Positions 28,834 through 39,865 of a stretch of DNA of 64,000 bases are shown here, piece by piece. The stretch lies in the NCBI RefSeq assembly GCF_002000025.1, contig NZ_MUZV01000001.1:496001-560000 (forward strand). Reading direction: 5' to 3'. Source of the stretch: Cognaticolwellia aestuarii. GTDB taxonomy: Bacteria; Pseudomonadota; Gammaproteobacteria; Enterobacterales; Alteromonadaceae. Both the position numbers and the translations under genes were made by a program. The first letter of the stretch is position 1. Every line of letters begins with the position of its first letter. The notes under the pieces were generated by a model. The model saw only the letters and a list, made by a program, of their open reading frames with translations, ran no database searches and was not told the DNA's origin.

Positions 28834-29544
28834 ATGACACCGGATAGACTACAACGAATTAATAGCATGTTAGATCAACGCCAACCTGATTTAACCGTAT
28901 GCATGGAAGGCGTACACAAAACCCATAACTTAGCAGCAGTGGTTCGCACCGCCGATGCCATTGGTGTTAGTGATGTGCATGCCGTATGGAAAAATGAAAC
29001 CATGCGCCTTTCCGGTGGTAGTGCTGCCGGTAGTCAAAACTGGATAGATGTTCATGATTACAGTAAAACCGAAGACGCCATCAATGCATTAAAGCAACAA
29101 GGCATGCAAGTATTGGTAACAAATTTGTCAGATACCGCTGTCGATTTTCGTGAAATTGATTACACCAAGCCCACAGCAATTATTCTTGGACAGGAAAAGT
29201 TTGGTGCCTCTGAAACAGCACTTAAAATGGCTGATCAAGATATTATTATTCCGATGGTTGGCATGGTGCAGTCTTTAAATGTTTCTGTTGCCTGCTCAGT
29301 GGTATTATATGAAGCTCAACGTCAACGCCAGGCTGCCGGTTTATATCAACAACCAAGAATAAGCCAACAACGTCGTCAAAGAATATTATTTGAAGGTGGC
29401 CACCCTATTTTTGCCAAAGCTTGTCAGCGTAAAGGCTTACCATATCCTGAAATTGATGAAGCTGGTCAAATTGTTGCTTCAGAGCAATGGTGGCAACAAA
29501 TGCAAATGACCCAAGATGCGTGGCAGAATATTGACGACGAGTAG
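28834..29544 (+). CDS. trmH: tRNA (guanosine(18)-2'-O)-methyltransferase TrmH
   Basis: 236 residues. SPOUT-fold motifs are in order: NLAAVVRTADAIG (motif 1), ILGQEKFGAS (motif 2) and MVQSLNVSVACSVVLYEA (motif 3, knot). It has the TrmH-type C-terminal extension with RRQRILFEGGHP. It methylates G18 in the D-loop of tRNAs with S-adenosylmethionine. The position between spoT and recG is the classic one (formerly spoU). Confidence 0.96.
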   Translation: MTPDRLQRINSMLDQRQPDLTVCMEGVHKTHNLAAVVRTADAIGVSDVHAVWKNETMRLSGGSAAGSQNWIDVHDYSKTEDAINALKQQGMQVLVTNLSDTAVDFREIDYTKPTAIILGQEKFGASETALKMADQDIIIPMVGMVQSLNVSVACSVVLYEAQRQRQAAGLYQQPRISQQRRQRILFEGGHPIFAKACQRKGLPYPEIDEAGQIVASEQWWQQMQMTQDAWQNIDDE

Positions 29545-29579
29545 TCAGTAAACTTTATACTTACAGTAAGGAACTCTGC

Positions 29580-31679
29580 GTGTCTGGTCAAATGGAAGCA
29601 TTAACCAATTTAGCTAAAATTCCCGTTACCTCATTAAAAGGCGTTGGGCCAGGCATGGCGGGTAAGTTAGAAAAACTTGGTTTGGTGTCTTTACAAGATT
29701 TATTATTCCATTTACCACTTCGCTACGAAGATCGTACTCGTGTCACAGCTGCTCGCGACCTAATGCCCGGTATTTATACCAATATTATTGGTGAAGTCAC
29801 TGACAGTCGGATAGTGCAAGGTAAACGAAGAATGCTAGTTGTCACCATCAATGATGGTAGCGGTAGTATTAATTTACGCTTTTTTCATTTCACGGCCAGC
29901 CAAAAAAATAGCCTTGCTATTGGGCTCAACATTCGTTGTTATGGTGAAATTAATCGTGGTATGCGCGGTTTTGAAATAGTTCATCCCGAATATAAAGCAC
30001 TTGATCAAGACCAACCATTAACTGCCGTTGAAGAGAACCTAACACCGGTTTACTCAACCACCGATGGTTTACGGCAAATTTCTTTACGAAACCTTACTGA
30101 ACAAGCATTAACTCGCCTGCAACGAGGCCAAGTAGAAGAGTTATTGCCTGCTGAAATTAGCCATCAGCAATATGCACTAGCTGAAGCACTAGCACTGATA
30201 CATCGACCTCCTCCTGATACCTCTGTAGTATTAATGGAGCAAGGTAAGCATCCTGCACAACTTCGGCTTATTAAAGAAGAGCTACTAGCTCATAACCTCA
30301 GTATGTTGAAGTTGCGGGCATCAAGCGATCACCACCCTGCAGTTTCATTAGCAATAGATGAACAACTGGAGCAGAAATTTTTAGCTGCATTGCCATTTTC
30401 ACCAACAGGTGCTCAAGCTAGAGTAACAGCTGAAATACGTAACGACCTATTAAAGCACATGCCGATGATGCGCTTAGTACAAGGTGATGTGGGCTCAGGT
30501 AAAACATTAGTGGCCGGCTTAGCAGCCTTAACCGCAATTGGCCAAGGCTTCCAAGTAGCTCTCATGGCTCCCACAGAAATACTCGCTGAACAACACGCTA
30601 TTAATTTTGAAAAATGGTTTCAACCGCTCAATATTACTGTTGGTTGGCTCGCAGGAAAAACGAAAGCTAAGGCAAGACGAAATGCGCTAGAACACATTGC
30701 AAATGGCAATATGCAAATGGTGATAGGTACGCATGCCTTATTTCAAGAGCAGGTGATATTTAATAAGCTCGCCTTGATCATTATTGATGAGCAACACAAA
30801 TTTGGCGTGCATCAACGTTTATCATTACGTGAAAAAGGCGCGTGGCAAGGGCATTATCCGCACCAATTAATCATGACCGCGACACCTATCCCTCGCACAC
30901 TCGCTATGACCGCGTACGCAGATTTAGACACCTCGGTAATTGATGAATTACCGCCTGGACGGACACCTATCACCACCATTGCTTTGCCAGACTCTCGCCG
31001 TGACGATGTTATTGAACGCATTCGACAAGGTTGCATTAACGACAAACGCCAAGCTTATTGGGTATGCACACTAATTGAAGAGTCAGAAGTACTACAATGT
31101 CAGGCAGCTGAAGACACGGCTGTCCACTTGCAAGCACAATTATCAACGCTAAAAATTGGCTTAGTGCATGGACGAATGAAAGCAGATGAAAAGCAGGCCG
31201 TTATGGAACAATTTAAACTCGGTGAACTGGACCTATTAGTGGCAACAACCGTCATTGAAGTTGGTGTTGATGTACCCAACTCCAGTCTTATGGTCATTGA
31301 AAATCCAGAACGCTTAGGTCTTGCGCAATTACATCAATTACGCGGTCGTGTCGGCCGGGGCTCTGTGGCGTCCCACTGCGTGTTAATGTACAAAGCCCCG
31401 TTATCTAAAACCGCCACCAAGCGTTTAAACGTACTTAGAGAAAGTAATGATGGCTTTGTTATCGCTCAAAAAGATCTCGAAATACGTGGGCCCGGAGAGT
31501 TGCTAGGCACTAAGCAAACGGGCCTTGCTGACTTAAAAATTGCCGATTTACAGCGCGACGCTGATTTAATACCTGAAGTGCAACAACAGGCTCGCCTTAT
31601 CTGGCAACAATATCCTGAACAAGCCAACGCACTTATTCATCGTTGGCTAGCTAATCGTGAAAAATACTCTAATGCCTAG
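29580..31679 (+). CDS. recG: ATP-dependent DNA helicase RecG
   Basis: 699 residues, starting with GTG; AAGGA lies 8 nt upstream. The N-terminal wedge/OB domain (about 1-180, with LKGVGPGMAGKLEKLGL) is followed by the helicase core. Walker A is GDVGSGKT (302-309), motif II is DEQH (403-406), and HGRMKADEKQAVMEQF and QLRGRVGRG lie in the second RecA-like lobe. The C-terminal LEIRGPGELLGTKQTG is typical. It remodels stalled replication forks and Holliday junctions. It is the last gene of the spoT operon. Confidence 0.97.
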   Translation: MSGQMEALTNLAKIPVTSLKGVGPGMAGKLEKLGLVSLQDLLFHLPLRYEDRTRVTAARDLMPGIYTNIIGEVTDSRIVQGKRRMLVVTINDGSGSINLRFFHFTASQKNSLAIGLNIRCYGEINRGMRGFEIVHPEYKALDQDQPLTAVEENLTPVYSTTDGLRQISLRNLTEQALTRLQRGQVEELLPAEISHQQYALAEALALIHRPPPDTSVVLMEQGKHPAQLRLIKEELLAHNLSMLKLRASSDHHPAVSLAIDEQLEQKFLAALPFSPTGAQARVTAEIRNDLLKHMPMMRLVQGDVGSGKTLVAGLAALTAIGQGFQVALMAPTEILAEQHAINFEKWFQPLNITVGWLAGKTKAKARRNALEHIANGNMQMVIGTHALFQEQVIFNKLALIIIDEQHKFGVHQRLSLREKGAWQGHYPHQLIMTATPIPRTLAMTAYADLDTSVIDELPPGRTPITTIALPDSRRDDVIERIRQGCINDKRQAYWVCTLIEESEVLQCQAAEDTAVHLQAQLSTLKIGLVHGRMKADEKQAVMEQFKLGELDLLVATTVIEVGVDVPNSSLMVIENPERLGLAQLHQLRGRVGRGSVASHCVLMYKAPLSKTATKRLNVLRESNDGFVIAQKDLEIRGPGELLGTKQTGLADLKIADLQRDADLIPEVQQQARLIWQQYPEQANALIHRWLANREKYSNA

Positions 31680-31809
31680 GCGCAATTAACCCAATTTGCT
31701 ATAGCTCTTCCTAATAACAATAAGTTAATCCTCGCCAGCTTGATCTCAAGTGTTAATTATTGCCCAAAAATACGGTAAACTAGCAGCAATTTTAGTTAAT
31801 AGCGAAATC

Positions 31810-32601
31810 ATGATGTCAGCACACGATCAAAATCATCAAACTACCAACGACAATAGTGACGAGAATACTACCCACTTTGGTTTTCAAACTGTTGAAAAGA
31901 ATGAAAAAGAGTCGAAGGTTGCCAGCGTTTTTCACTCTGTTGCTCAACAATATGACATCATGAATGACTTGATGTCATTTGGTATTCACCGATTATGGAA
32001 ACGTTTTACTATTGATGCCAGCGGCGTTCGTCCGGGTAATAAAGTGTTAGATTTAGCAGGCGGTACGGGTGATTTAACGGCAAAGTTCTCACAGCTGGTC
32101 GGCCGTGAGGGTAAAGTTATATTAGCGGATATCAATAGCTCAATGCTAAATGTGGGTCGTGATAAGTTACGCGATCGTGGTTTAGTACAAAATATTGAAT
32201 ATGTACAAGCCAATGCTCAGTATTTGCCTTTTGAAGATAATACTTTTGATGTTATCACTATCGCTTTTGGTTTACGTAATGTGACTGATAAAGATATGGC
32301 TTTGCGCTCGATGTATCGTGTATTAAAGCCTGGAGGGCGTTTATTAGTATTAGAGTTTTCAAAACCAGAGCATGAATTGGTTAATAAAGCCTACGACTTC
32401 TATTCTTTTAATATCTTACCTAAGATGGGTGAATTAGTCGCTAAAGACGGTGACAGCTATCAATATTTAGCTGAATCTATCCGCATGCACCCTGATCAAG
32501 AAACACTTAAAACCATGATGGATGCAGCGGGCTTCGAACAAACCAGCTTTAAAAACTTAACCGGTGGCGTGGTTGCTCTGCATAAAGGTTATAAATTTTA
32601 G
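31810..32601 (+). CDS. ubiE: Ubiquinone/menaquinone C-methyltransferase UbiE
   Basis: 263 residues from the first ATG of a tandem pair (31810, 31813). The frame stays open back to a GTG at 31750, but the extra 20 residues are not shared with E. coli UbiE. From THFGFQTV onward it follows the family closely: [22 protein letters not shown] motif [14 protein letters not shown], and C-terminal [11 protein letters not shown]. It methylates the quinone ring in ubiquinone and menaquinone synthesis. The ribosome site is weak. It heads the ubiE-ubiJ-ubiB operon. Confidence 0.96.
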   Translation: MMSAHDQNHQTTNDNSDENTTHFGFQTVEKNEKESKVASVFHSVAQQYDIMNDLMSFGIHRLWKRFTIDASGVRPGNKVLDLAGGTGDLTAKFSQLVGREGKVILADINSSMLNVGRDKLRDRGLVQNIEYVQANAQYLPFEDNTFDVITIAFGLRNVTDKDMALRSMYRVLKPGGRLLVLEFSKPEHELVNKAYDFYSFNILPKMGELVAKDGDSYQYLAESIRMHPDQETLKTMMDAAGFEQTSFKNLTGGVVALHKGYKF

Positions 32602-32605
32602 CCTT

Positions 32606-33247
32606 ATGCGTCCAGAAACCAGCCAGCAGTTTATGTTCGCACAAGCACTAAGTAGCGTACTCGAAACACTTATCAATCAATTTTTGAAATATAATTTGCA
32701 TGGTAGTCATGCCTTAAAATTGCTGTCTGAGAAAACCTTAACGGTTAAACTAGCTGAACTTTCTTTTCCATTAAGCTTTACCGTTAGCGACGAAAAAGTT
32801 CACGTCACCAGCAGTGATGAACATAATGATTGTTGCATTATCACCAGTGTCAGTACCTTAATTGAGTTAAACGCAGAGCAACAGCTCACTGACTTAATAA
32901 AAAATGACAAACTCGATATTCAAGGTGATTTAAAAATAGCTCAACGTTTTGCTCATGTAGCAGAAAGTCTCGATATTGATTGGCAAAGTGAGCTAGCAAA
33001 ACGCATTGGTGATATACCTACCTACAAGTTAGGGCAACTAGGAAAAAAACTTTTAAAGAAACTAAGCTTTGCCACTAAACAGATCAAGGCAGATGCCAGT
33101 GAGTGGTTAGTGCATGAAAAGCGCTTACTCGTCACTGAAGCTGAAATGAGTTATTTTAATCTAGATGTTATTCAAGTAGAACAAAAGGTTGCAGCTTTAA
33201 GCCAACGTATTGATGCATTAATCAATCAACAGTCCAAACTATCATAA
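32606..33247 (+). CDS. ubiJ: Ubiquinone biosynthesis accessory factor UbiJ
   Basis: 213 residues from the ATG at 32606, four bases after the ubiE stop; a later ATG at 32633 fits the E. coli N-terminus about as well. An SCP2-like lipid-binding domain fills the first two thirds, with LINDKLDI-type features (LTDLIKNDKLDIQGDLKIAQ), and a C-terminal helix (LDVIQVEQKVAALSQRIDALIN) may form a coiled coil with UbiK. It is part of the soluble Ubi complex and presents hydrophobic intermediates. Its place between ubiE and ubiB confirms the call. Confidence 0.92.
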   Translation: MRPETSQQFMFAQALSSVLETLINQFLKYNLHGSHALKLLSEKTLTVKLAELSFPLSFTVSDEKVHVTSSDEHNDCCIITSVSTLIELNAEQQLTDLIKNDKLDIQGDLKIAQRFAHVAESLDIDWQSELAKRIGDIPTYKLGQLGKKLLKKLSFATKQIKADASEWLVHEKRLLVTEAEMSYFNLDVIQVEQKVAALSQRIDALINQQSKLS

Positions 33248-33256
33248 GGCCTTACG

Positions 33257-34822
33257 GTGAGTAGTAAACGTTTATACAAAATAGTAAAAACATTTCTTCA
33301 GTTTGGGCTTGATGAGCTTGTACCGAAAAAATATCTCCCTTGGTATGTCCGAGTTGCTCGACGCTCATTATTTTGGCTGAGCAATAAACATAACGATAAA
33401 ACTAAAGCTCAACGATTTCGCCTAGCAATAGAGTCTCTTGGCCCTGTATTTGTTAAGTTTGGTCAAATGCTTTCGACACGTCGTGACTTATTGCCCGATG
33501 ACTTCGCCAATGAACTGACATTGCTACAAGATAAAGTACCGGCATTTTCAGGCCAAGAAGCTGAAAATATTATTACTAAAGCCATTGGTGCTGACACCTT
33601 TGCTGAAAGTTTTATCAACTTTGAACAAACACCATTAGCTTCAGCCTCTATTGCCCAAGTTCATACTGCAACTATGTTGCACTCAGGAGGCGAGCAAGCG
33701 GTCGTCTTAAAAGTACTACGCCCCAATATCGAAAAAACGATTTTAGCTGACATCACTGTGATGTCACTTTTTGCTAAAATTGTTGCTCGTTGGCTACCTG
33801 ATGGCAAGCGACTCAGGCCAGTAGAAGTTGTTGCGGAATATGAAAAAACCATCTTAGAAGAATTGGATTTAAACCGTGAAGCCAGTAATGCCATACAGCT
33901 AAAACGTAATTTTAGCCAAGGGCGAGATAGCGATAAAGTGTTGTACGTGCCTGACGTTTATAGCCAATACTGTTCAAAAAACGTGATGGTAATGGAGCGC
34001 ATATACGGTATTGGCGTCGGTGAAATTGAGACCTTACATGCCCAAAATGTTGATATGAAATTGCTCGCCGAACGAGGCGTAGAAGTGTTTTTCACGCAAG
34101 TATTTCGCGATAGTTTTTTTCATGCCGATATGCACCCAGGTAATGTTTTTGTTGATGCAACTAACCCGCAAGATCCAACTTGGATTGCTATTGATTGCGG
34201 TATTGTTGGCACCTTAAATCGTGAAGACAAACGCTATTTAGCAGAAAATTTTGTCGCGTTTTTCAATCGCGATTATCGTAAAGTGGCACAACTGCATGTA
34301 GATTCTGGTTGGGTGCCAAGTGACACTAGTGTTGATGAGTTTGAGTTTGCCATTCGTACCGTTTGCGAGCCTATTTTTAATAAACCTTTGTCTGAAATAT
34401 CTTTTGGCCAGGTATTAGTTAACCTTTTCAATACCGCACGCCGCTTTAATATGGAAGTTCAACCACAGCTAGTATTACTACAAAAAACCCTGCTTTATAT
34501 TGAAGGTTTAGGGCGTCAACTTTATCCAGCTTTAGACCTTTGGCAAACCGCTAAACCATTTTTAGAAAACTGGGTCAAAGAGCAAATGGGCGTTAAAGCC
34601 GTCTTTAACAAAGTAAAAGACAATTTACCTTTTTGGAATGAAAAGCTGCCGGAAATTCCTGATTTGGTCTACGATTACCTAAAAACCAATCGTGAAGCAC
34701 AGCGCCTGCAATTAACAACACTGAAACAGATACAACAACAGCAGCAACAACATAATAAGAAAGTTACCTTATTAGTCATCATTGCTACACTCGCAATTTG
34801 CTTAACCATCAGCTTTACTTAA
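33257..34822 (+). CDS. ubiB: Ubiquinone biosynthesis ATPase/kinase-like UbiB
   Basis: 521 residues, starting with GTG and TAAGG 7 nt before. It has the UbiB/ADCK hallmarks: KxGQ motif in [16 protein letters not shown], Ala-rich loop [19 protein letters not shown] catalytic loop and DCG in place of DFG. A C-terminal membrane anchor spans about 500-519 ([17 protein letters not shown]). It is a membrane-bound atypical kinase-fold ATPase that helps move quinone intermediates. It closes the ubiEJB operon, 9 bp after ubiJ. Confidence 0.97.
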   Translation: MSSKRLYKIVKTFLQFGLDELVPKKYLPWYVRVARRSLFWLSNKHNDKTKAQRFRLAIESLGPVFVKFGQMLSTRRDLLPDDFANELTLLQDKVPAFSGQEAENIITKAIGADTFAESFINFEQTPLASASIAQVHTATMLHSGGEQAVVLKVLRPNIEKTILADITVMSLFAKIVARWLPDGKRLRPVEVVAEYEKTILEELDLNREASNAIQLKRNFSQGRDSDKVLYVPDVYSQYCSKNVMVMERIYGIGVGEIETLHAQNVDMKLLAERGVEVFFTQVFRDSFFHADMHPGNVFVDATNPQDPTWIAIDCGIVGTLNREDKRYLAENFVAFFNRDYRKVAQLHVDSGWVPSDTSVDEFEFAIRTVCEPIFNKPLSEISFGQVLVNLFNTARRFNMEVQPQLVLLQKTLLYIEGLGRQLYPALDLWQTAKPFLENWVKEQMGVKAVFNKVKDNLPFWNEKLPEIPDLVYDYLKTNREAQRLQLTTLKQIQQQQQQHNKKVTLLVIIATLAICLTISFT

Positions 34823-34915
34823 TAAGCCCAAATAACCTATTACCTGATGCTCATGTGCCATTTCATGGCCGTGATATTAGCTAATACTCAATAGATAAAC
34901 TCAACAGGAAAAAAC

Positions 34916-35395
34916 ATGACTAACAACGAAGTTTTACAGCACATTCGTTATATATTTACTTTAAGTAATGAAAAAATATCTGCTATTTTTCAACTCGCCG
35001 AATGTGCAAAAACTGACGATGAAATTAATAACTTTTTCCGTAAAAACGGTGACCCTGCATTTTCGCGTGTCGCTGATAATGTTTTAGCAAGCTTTCTTGA
35101 TGGGCTGATTGTAGAGTTTCGCGGCGCGAAAGAAGGCGCAGAAGCTCAGTTAAATCAAACAATTAATAATAATGTTATCTTCAATAAAGTGAAAATTGCA
35201 CTGGCATTGAAAGCTGACGATATTATCAACTTATTGTCTTCAGCCGAATTAACCCTAAGCAAACATGAACTGAGTGCATTTTTCCGCAAACCAGAGCACA
35301 AGCACTTCCGTACCTGTAATGATGATACGCTACTAAAATTCTTCAATGCTTTACATATAAAAAACCAGCAAGAAATTAAAATAATCAAAGAGTAG
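34916..35395 (+). CDS. yehS: DUF1456 family protein (YehS homologue)
   Basis: 159 residues made of two tandem DUF1456 repeats: VLQHIRYIFTLSNEKI...DPAFSRVADNVLASFLDGLI in the first half and VKIALALKADDII...HKHFRTCNDDTLLKFFNAL in the second. The length and layout match E. coli YehS (156). It is a small cytoplasmic protein of unknown function. AGGAAA precedes the ATG and a terminator follows. It stands alone after ubiB. Confidence 0.9.
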   Translation: MTNNEVLQHIRYIFTLSNEKISAIFQLAECAKTDDEINNFFRKNGDPAFSRVADNVLASFLDGLIVEFRGAKEGAEAQLNQTINNNVIFNKVKIALALKADDIINLLSSAELTLSKHELSAFFRKPEHKHFRTCNDDTLLKFFNALHIKNQQEIKIIKE

Positions 35396-35411
35396 AAGCG
35401 CTTTTTTGACT

Positions 35412-35442
35412 AAGCTAGACCTTGTAAGAGGCTAGCTTTTTC
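35412..35442 (+). terminator. Intrinsic terminator after yehS
   Basis: AAGCTAG (35412-35418) pairs with CTAGCTT (35432-35438); an inner CCT/AGG pairing lengthens the stem, and the T-run is at 35437-35441. Confidence 0.7.
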
Positions 35443-35536
35443 CTTAACAAACCACCGTTCACTTCAGCTCGTCACAAAACTGATTTACCTAGCACCTGAC
35501 CTAAGCTATATTGCTCATAATGATATTAATTATCGA

Positions 35537-36301
35537 GTGTTCCTTATCAAAAGAATTCTGTACTTAGCCTTCTTATTATCTTATCTATTCAATAGTACTT
35601 ATAGCTTTGCACAAGAAAAGCCTTTAATTTTTGTCGCAGAGGAACTACCTCCTTACCATTTTATAAATAGTGAGGGGCAAGCCTCAGGTGCGCTAGTCGA
35701 AATAGTTCAAGCCGTACTTAACCACGCTAACTTGCCGGGTAAAATTAAAATACAACCACTTGTCCGCGGCTTTAAAGCTACGCAGATTCATAAAAACACC
35801 TTTATGTTTTCCATGCTAAGAACTGCTGATCGTGAAACAGAATTTCAATGGGTGGGGCAAACATATAAAAGCTCCGCCGTACTTATCGGACTAAAGGGGC
35901 GACTGGATATCAACCTACGATCTCTTGAAAGTGCTAAGCACTATGTTGTAGGGACAATACGAGGCTATCATTCAGCATATTTTCTTCATGAAAATGGTTT
36001 CAAAGAAAAAGAAAATTTATCGTTAAGTGTGACCAGTAAGCATCTGTGGTCAATGCTTTTTAATGGTCGAATCGATCTTGTGTTGACTAACTCTATGGCA
36101 TTAGACAAAGAGATCACTCAAGCAGGTTTTGATGCTACGAGTATTGCAGCCTATTTATCATTAACCGACTTTCCCAGCGAGCTCTATATAGCGACAGGAT
36201 TAACAACATCAAGCACCGTAATCGAACAGCTAAGCCAAGCGTTATCAGCAATTAAAGCCTCAGGTGCATATCAAGAAATTTTAACAAAATACGGCTTATA
36301 A
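35537..36301 (+). CDS. Periplasmic solute-binding protein (SBP_bac_3 type)
   Basis: 254 residues starting with GTG. A signal peptide ends near STYSFA/QE (about residue 25). The body resembles family 3 extracellular binding proteins: LIFVAEELPPYHFINSEGQASGALVEIVQAV at the N-terminus and YQEILTKYGL at the end. No permease or ATPase gene is adjacent, so it is probably an orphan sensor-type binding protein rather than part of a complete ABC importer. It converges with a GGDEF gene only 27 bp away. In marine gammaproteobacteria such proteins often pair functionally with GGDEF/EAL proteins; that link is an inference. Confidence 0.85.
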   Translation: MFLIKRILYLAFLLSYLFNSTYSFAQEKPLIFVAEELPPYHFINSEGQASGALVEIVQAVLNHANLPGKIKIQPLVRGFKATQIHKNTFMFSMLRTADRETEFQWVGQTYKSSAVLIGLKGRLDINLRSLESAKHYVVGTIRGYHSAYFLHENGFKEKENLSLSVTSKHLWSMLFNGRIDLVLTNSMALDKEITQAGFDATSIAAYLSLTDFPSELYIATGLTTSSTVIEQLSQALSAIKASGAYQEILTKYGL

Positions 36302-36328
36302 AATTTCTCGTAATTAAGAGTAATGTCC

Positions 36329-37315
36329 TCAGCTAGCATCACTCATTAATGGTGCTTCTTGCTCAACACGGTTACGCCCGCTCTCTTTTGCCAAATATAA
36401 AGCGGCATCAGCCCTCGCAATCCAAGCTTCTGAACTCTCATTCAAGCGATACTGTGCCACACCCATTGAAACTGTTAACTTTATATTATTAACAAACTGA
36501 TGCTGCTCAATGATGACACGTAACTTTTCCGCTATAATGCAGGCTTCAGTTAATTCAACATATAAGGGGACAATGATAAACTCTTCTCCCCCATAACGGA
36601 AAAGAGCATCTAGCGCACGAGTGTTACTTTTCATCAAGCGCGCAACTTCAACAAGCACTATATCTCCGACTGCATGGCCATGTTGATCATTAATTTTTTT
36701 AAAAAAATCTAAATCAAGTAACAATAAAGAAACCACCGAAGCTTGACGTTGCTGATCAGAGATCAGATCGGTAAGCTTGTCTTTCAAAGCTCTTCGGTTA
36801 CCACACAAAGTCAATGGATCTATTGTTGCTAATAATATGAGTTTTTCATTAGTAATTCGGTAGTTACTAAAAATCATATATGAAAAAATAGAAGTGAGTA
36901 GCAATGACATAACCATAGTGGTGAAGTTCATCAGGCTATCACCGGGGAAAATTCTTATAGAAACAATCGTAATAGCAACCAGACAAATAATACCTGCGGT
37001 GCGTTCGGGTAAAATGTAATAAAAGGCAATAATAGCAGGATATAACCAATACAAATGTGATTGGCCACGAATAACCACTAAAATAGCAATCACTGTTGCA
37101 AGCATTGTAGCTAAAACAAGTTTTGCCATTACTATTTTTCTAGTCTTATACACAAAGATAAAAAAACAAATTAAAATCAATATGATAAATGCATCAATAA
37201 TAGCAACTGTGATGTCACCACTGATGTATCTTAGGTATACAAAGGGTAAAATTAGTACCGCTGACAAAGCACTTAAGATCAACAGTATCATTTCTGAGGT
37301 CGTGCGTTTTGTCAT
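36329..37315 (-). CDS. Membrane diguanylate cyclase (GGDEF)
   Basis: 328 residues. The N-terminal 155 residues hold about five or six membrane helices with short loops and no recognisable sensor domain. The C-terminal GGDEF domain (about 165-318) has the active motif RYGGEEF and, unlike the other two GGDEF proteins here, an intact I-site (RALD) for product inhibition. It should make c-di-GMP at the inner membrane. No gene is cotranscribed in an obvious way: rep lies upstream on the same strand but 136 bp away. Confidence 0.92.
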   Translation of the reverse strand: MTKRTTSEMILLILSALSAVLILPFVYLRYISGDITVAIIDAFIILILICFFIFVYKTRKIVMAKLVLATMLATVIAILVVIRGQSHLYWLYPAIIAFYYILPERTAGIICLVAITIVSIRIFPGDSLMNFTTMVMSLLLTSIFSYMIFSNYRITNEKLILLATIDPLTLCGNRRALKDKLTDLISDQQRQASVVSLLLLDLDFFKKINDQHGHAVGDIVLVEVARLMKSNTRALDALFRYGGEEFIIVPLYVELTEACIIAEKLRVIIEQHQFVNNIKLTVSMGVAQYRLNESSEAWIARADAALYLAKESGRNRVEQEAPLMSDAS

Positions 37316-37451
37316 GATGTTATCTCACTAAAGCAATTATTTATTAGAGTACCCTCTGCAACTAACGGTCAGTGAACTAGTTAACTGTAATATAGGAAAC
37401 TATAGTTTATAACTCAAATAGCTAGCGTTATTTGCTTAGTATCAGTCTAGG

Positions 37452-39470
37452 TTACTTCTTCTGTTTTAGCATTTCTCGTAAGTTTGCTACACCCATTTTT
37501 GCCGTAGCTTGTTTTTTTTCTATACTTTGTTTGGTTTGTGTCAATTCCCAACTTAGATCATCTTGTGGTAGCTCATGTAAAAAGCGACTCGCCTCAGTTC
37601 GAGCAACCTCACCAAATTGACGGCGCTCTCTGGCATAAGTAAAAATCAACTCTTTTTGCGCACGGGTAATACCGACATAAGCTAAGCGCCGCTCTTCTTC
37701 TACATTGCCCTCATCCATACTCGTTTGATGTGGTAACAAGCCCTCTTCCATACCAATGAGAAAAACATAAGGAAACTCCAAGCCTTTAGAAGCATGTAAC
37801 GTCATTAGCTGAACTTGGTCAGTTTCTTCCTCATCTTCATTACGCTCCATCATATCGCGCAAGGTTAAACGGGTAACCACTTGCGGTAAGGTCATTGGCT
37901 CTTCGTCATCACTGCCTTCCAGCATTTGTGTGACCCAGCTGAAAAGTTGTGTGACATTTTTCATGCGCATTTCAGCTGCTTTGGCACTAGGTGAAGTATC
38001 ATATAGCCAATCTTCATAATTAATTTCGCGCACCATCGCCCGTAATACTGCAGAAGTATCGCCACGTTCAGCATGATCAGCCGTTTCAACAAGCCAACGA
38101 GTAAACCGTTGTACACTCACCAAACCTCGCCCTGTAAGATGTTGCTCTAACCCTAACTCAAAACTTGCCGCAAACATGCTGATTTGTCGCATATTGGCGT
38201 AACTACCTAACTTTTCTAACGTCGTTGGACCAATTTCACGGCGAGGTACGTTAACAATTCGCAAAAAAGCATTGTCGTCGTCTGGGTTAACCAATACCCG
38301 TAAAAACGCCATCATGTCTTTAATTTCTGCACGCGAGAAAAACGAAGTGCCGCCATTAATTTTATAGGGAATTCGGTTGGTCATCAGCGCTTTTTCCAGT
38401 AAGCGCGACTGATGATTACCGCGATATAAAATCGCGTAATCCTTAAATTTACTTTTATTTAAAAAACGATGGCCGATCACCTCACCAACTACCCGTTCAA
38501 CTTCATGCTCTTCATTCTTAGTTTGCAGCACTCGTAGCTCAACACCGTAGTTAAGCTCACTAAAAAGTGCTTTATCATAGACGTGCGGATTATTGGCGAT
38601 CAAAATATTGGCACATTTCAAAATACGGCCACTAGAGCGATAGTTTTGCTCAAGCTTAATCAGCTTAAGGTTTGGGTAATCTTGCCCCAACAACACCAAG
38701 TTCTGTGGTTTAGCGCCACGCCATGAGTAAATAGACTGATCGTCATCACCCACCACGGTTAATAACCCTTTTTCACCTGTGATCAATTTAACGAGTTCAT
38801 ATTGGCTGGCATTGGTATCTTGATATTCATCAACCAGCATATATTGAATTTTATTCTGCCAACGTGCACGTACCTCTGGATAATTACGCATTAATAACGT
38901 TGGAATTAAAATCAAGTCATCAAAATCAAGTGCGTTATAGGCTTTCATATGCTTTTGATACATTGCATAAAACTCAGCATATAGTTTAGCGTCAGCATCA
39001 ACAGCCTGTTTAATAGCGTTATCAGGTAATAGCAGATCATTCTTCCAATTAGAAATCATCATCTGCAATTTACTTAATAGATCTTTATCGCCATCAAGCT
39101 GCTCTTGAGTTAATTCCTTCAATAGCGCTAAGCTGTCTTGATCATCAAATAAGGTAAAGCCAGGCTTATAACCTAAGGTTTTTAATTCACGGCGAATAAT
39201 ATCTAAACCCAAAGAGTGAAAAGTACAAACGGTTAAACCGCGTGTTTGCGCTTTATCCATCATTTTAACCACACGTTCTTTCATTTCACGTGCTGCTTTA
39301 TTGGTAAAGGTTACCGCGGCAATATTTTTAGCTTTATAGCCACAATTTTGAATTAAGTGGGCAATTTTCTGACAAATAACCCCAGTTTTACCACTGCCCG
39401 CTCCTGCTAATACTAGGCAAGGACCATCAACATATTTTTTTGCTTCATTTTGGCCTGGGTTTAATTTCAT
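37452..39470 (-). CDS. rep: ATP-dependent DNA helicase Rep
   Basis: 672 residues, one shorter than E. coli Rep, and alike from the first residues ([10 protein letters not shown]). Walker A is AGAGSGKT (22-29), motif II is LVDEYQDTN, with [24 protein letters not shown] and [16 protein letters not shown] following as UvrD-family motifs. It is a 3'-5' helicase that clears proteins from DNA ahead of the replication fork. In E. coli, rep lies just past ilvC; here it is on the other side of the ilv cluster, about 6 kb from ilvA. Confidence 0.97.
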   Translation of the reverse strand: MKLNPGQNEAKKYVDGPCLVLAGAGSGKTGVICQKIAHLIQNCGYKAKNIAAVTFTNKAAREMKERVVKMMDKAQTRGLTVCTFHSLGLDIIRRELKTLGYKPGFTLFDDQDSLALLKELTQEQLDGDKDLLSKLQMMISNWKNDLLLPDNAIKQAVDADAKLYAEFYAMYQKHMKAYNALDFDDLILIPTLLMRNYPEVRARWQNKIQYMLVDEYQDTNASQYELVKLITGEKGLLTVVGDDDQSIYSWRGAKPQNLVLLGQDYPNLKLIKLEQNYRSSGRILKCANILIANNPHVYDKALFSELNYGVELRVLQTKNEEHEVERVVGEVIGHRFLNKSKFKDYAILYRGNHQSRLLEKALMTNRIPYKINGGTSFFSRAEIKDMMAFLRVLVNPDDDNAFLRIVNVPRREIGPTTLEKLGSYANMRQISMFAASFELGLEQHLTGRGLVSVQRFTRWLVETADHAERGDTSAVLRAMVREINYEDWLYDTSPSAKAAEMRMKNVTQLFSWVTQMLEGSDDEEPMTLPQVVTRLTLRDMMERNEDEEETDQVQLMTLHASKGLEFPYVFLIGMEEGLLPHQTSMDEGNVEEERRLAYVGITRAQKELIFTYARERRQFGEVARTEASRFLHELPQDDLSWELTQTKQSIEKKQATAKMGVANLREMLKQKK

Positions 39471-39865
39471 CGCTGCGTCGTAACTCTAATTTATGGATAA
39501 GATAATCGGTCGACGATTTTACCTGTTTTTATTGCAAGACAACATCAACTTTCTACAACTTACTTAATTTCTTAGCGAGTAAATCTATGATACTTCAAGG
39601 GACAGTTGAACAGCTATCAAGTAACAGCTAGCTCAACACTCATTTTTAGAAAGGTCAATCGCCTTTAGAGTGAATGTATCGCAGAAGTTTTTTTTCTGCC
39701 AAAGGTATAACGGTTATTCTCAAACAATGCCTTGTGTAAAACATTTTTCTTCAGGTTAAATTACTACACCTTGAAGTGTTATGAGTATATAAACACGATT
39801 TGATTATCAATACCGAGCAGATTAGTTACAATAAGCTTATCGCTTATCAATATAAGAGCATTGAG
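39471..39865. other. 395-bp intergenic region between rep and ubiK
   Basis: No gene is seen. It must hold divergent promoters for rep and ubiK. The only structure noticed is a weak GCAGAA/TTCTGC hairpin with a T-rich loop (39681-39699). The frame of ubiK stays open upstream to 39800, but without homology or a ribosome site. Confidence 0.5.
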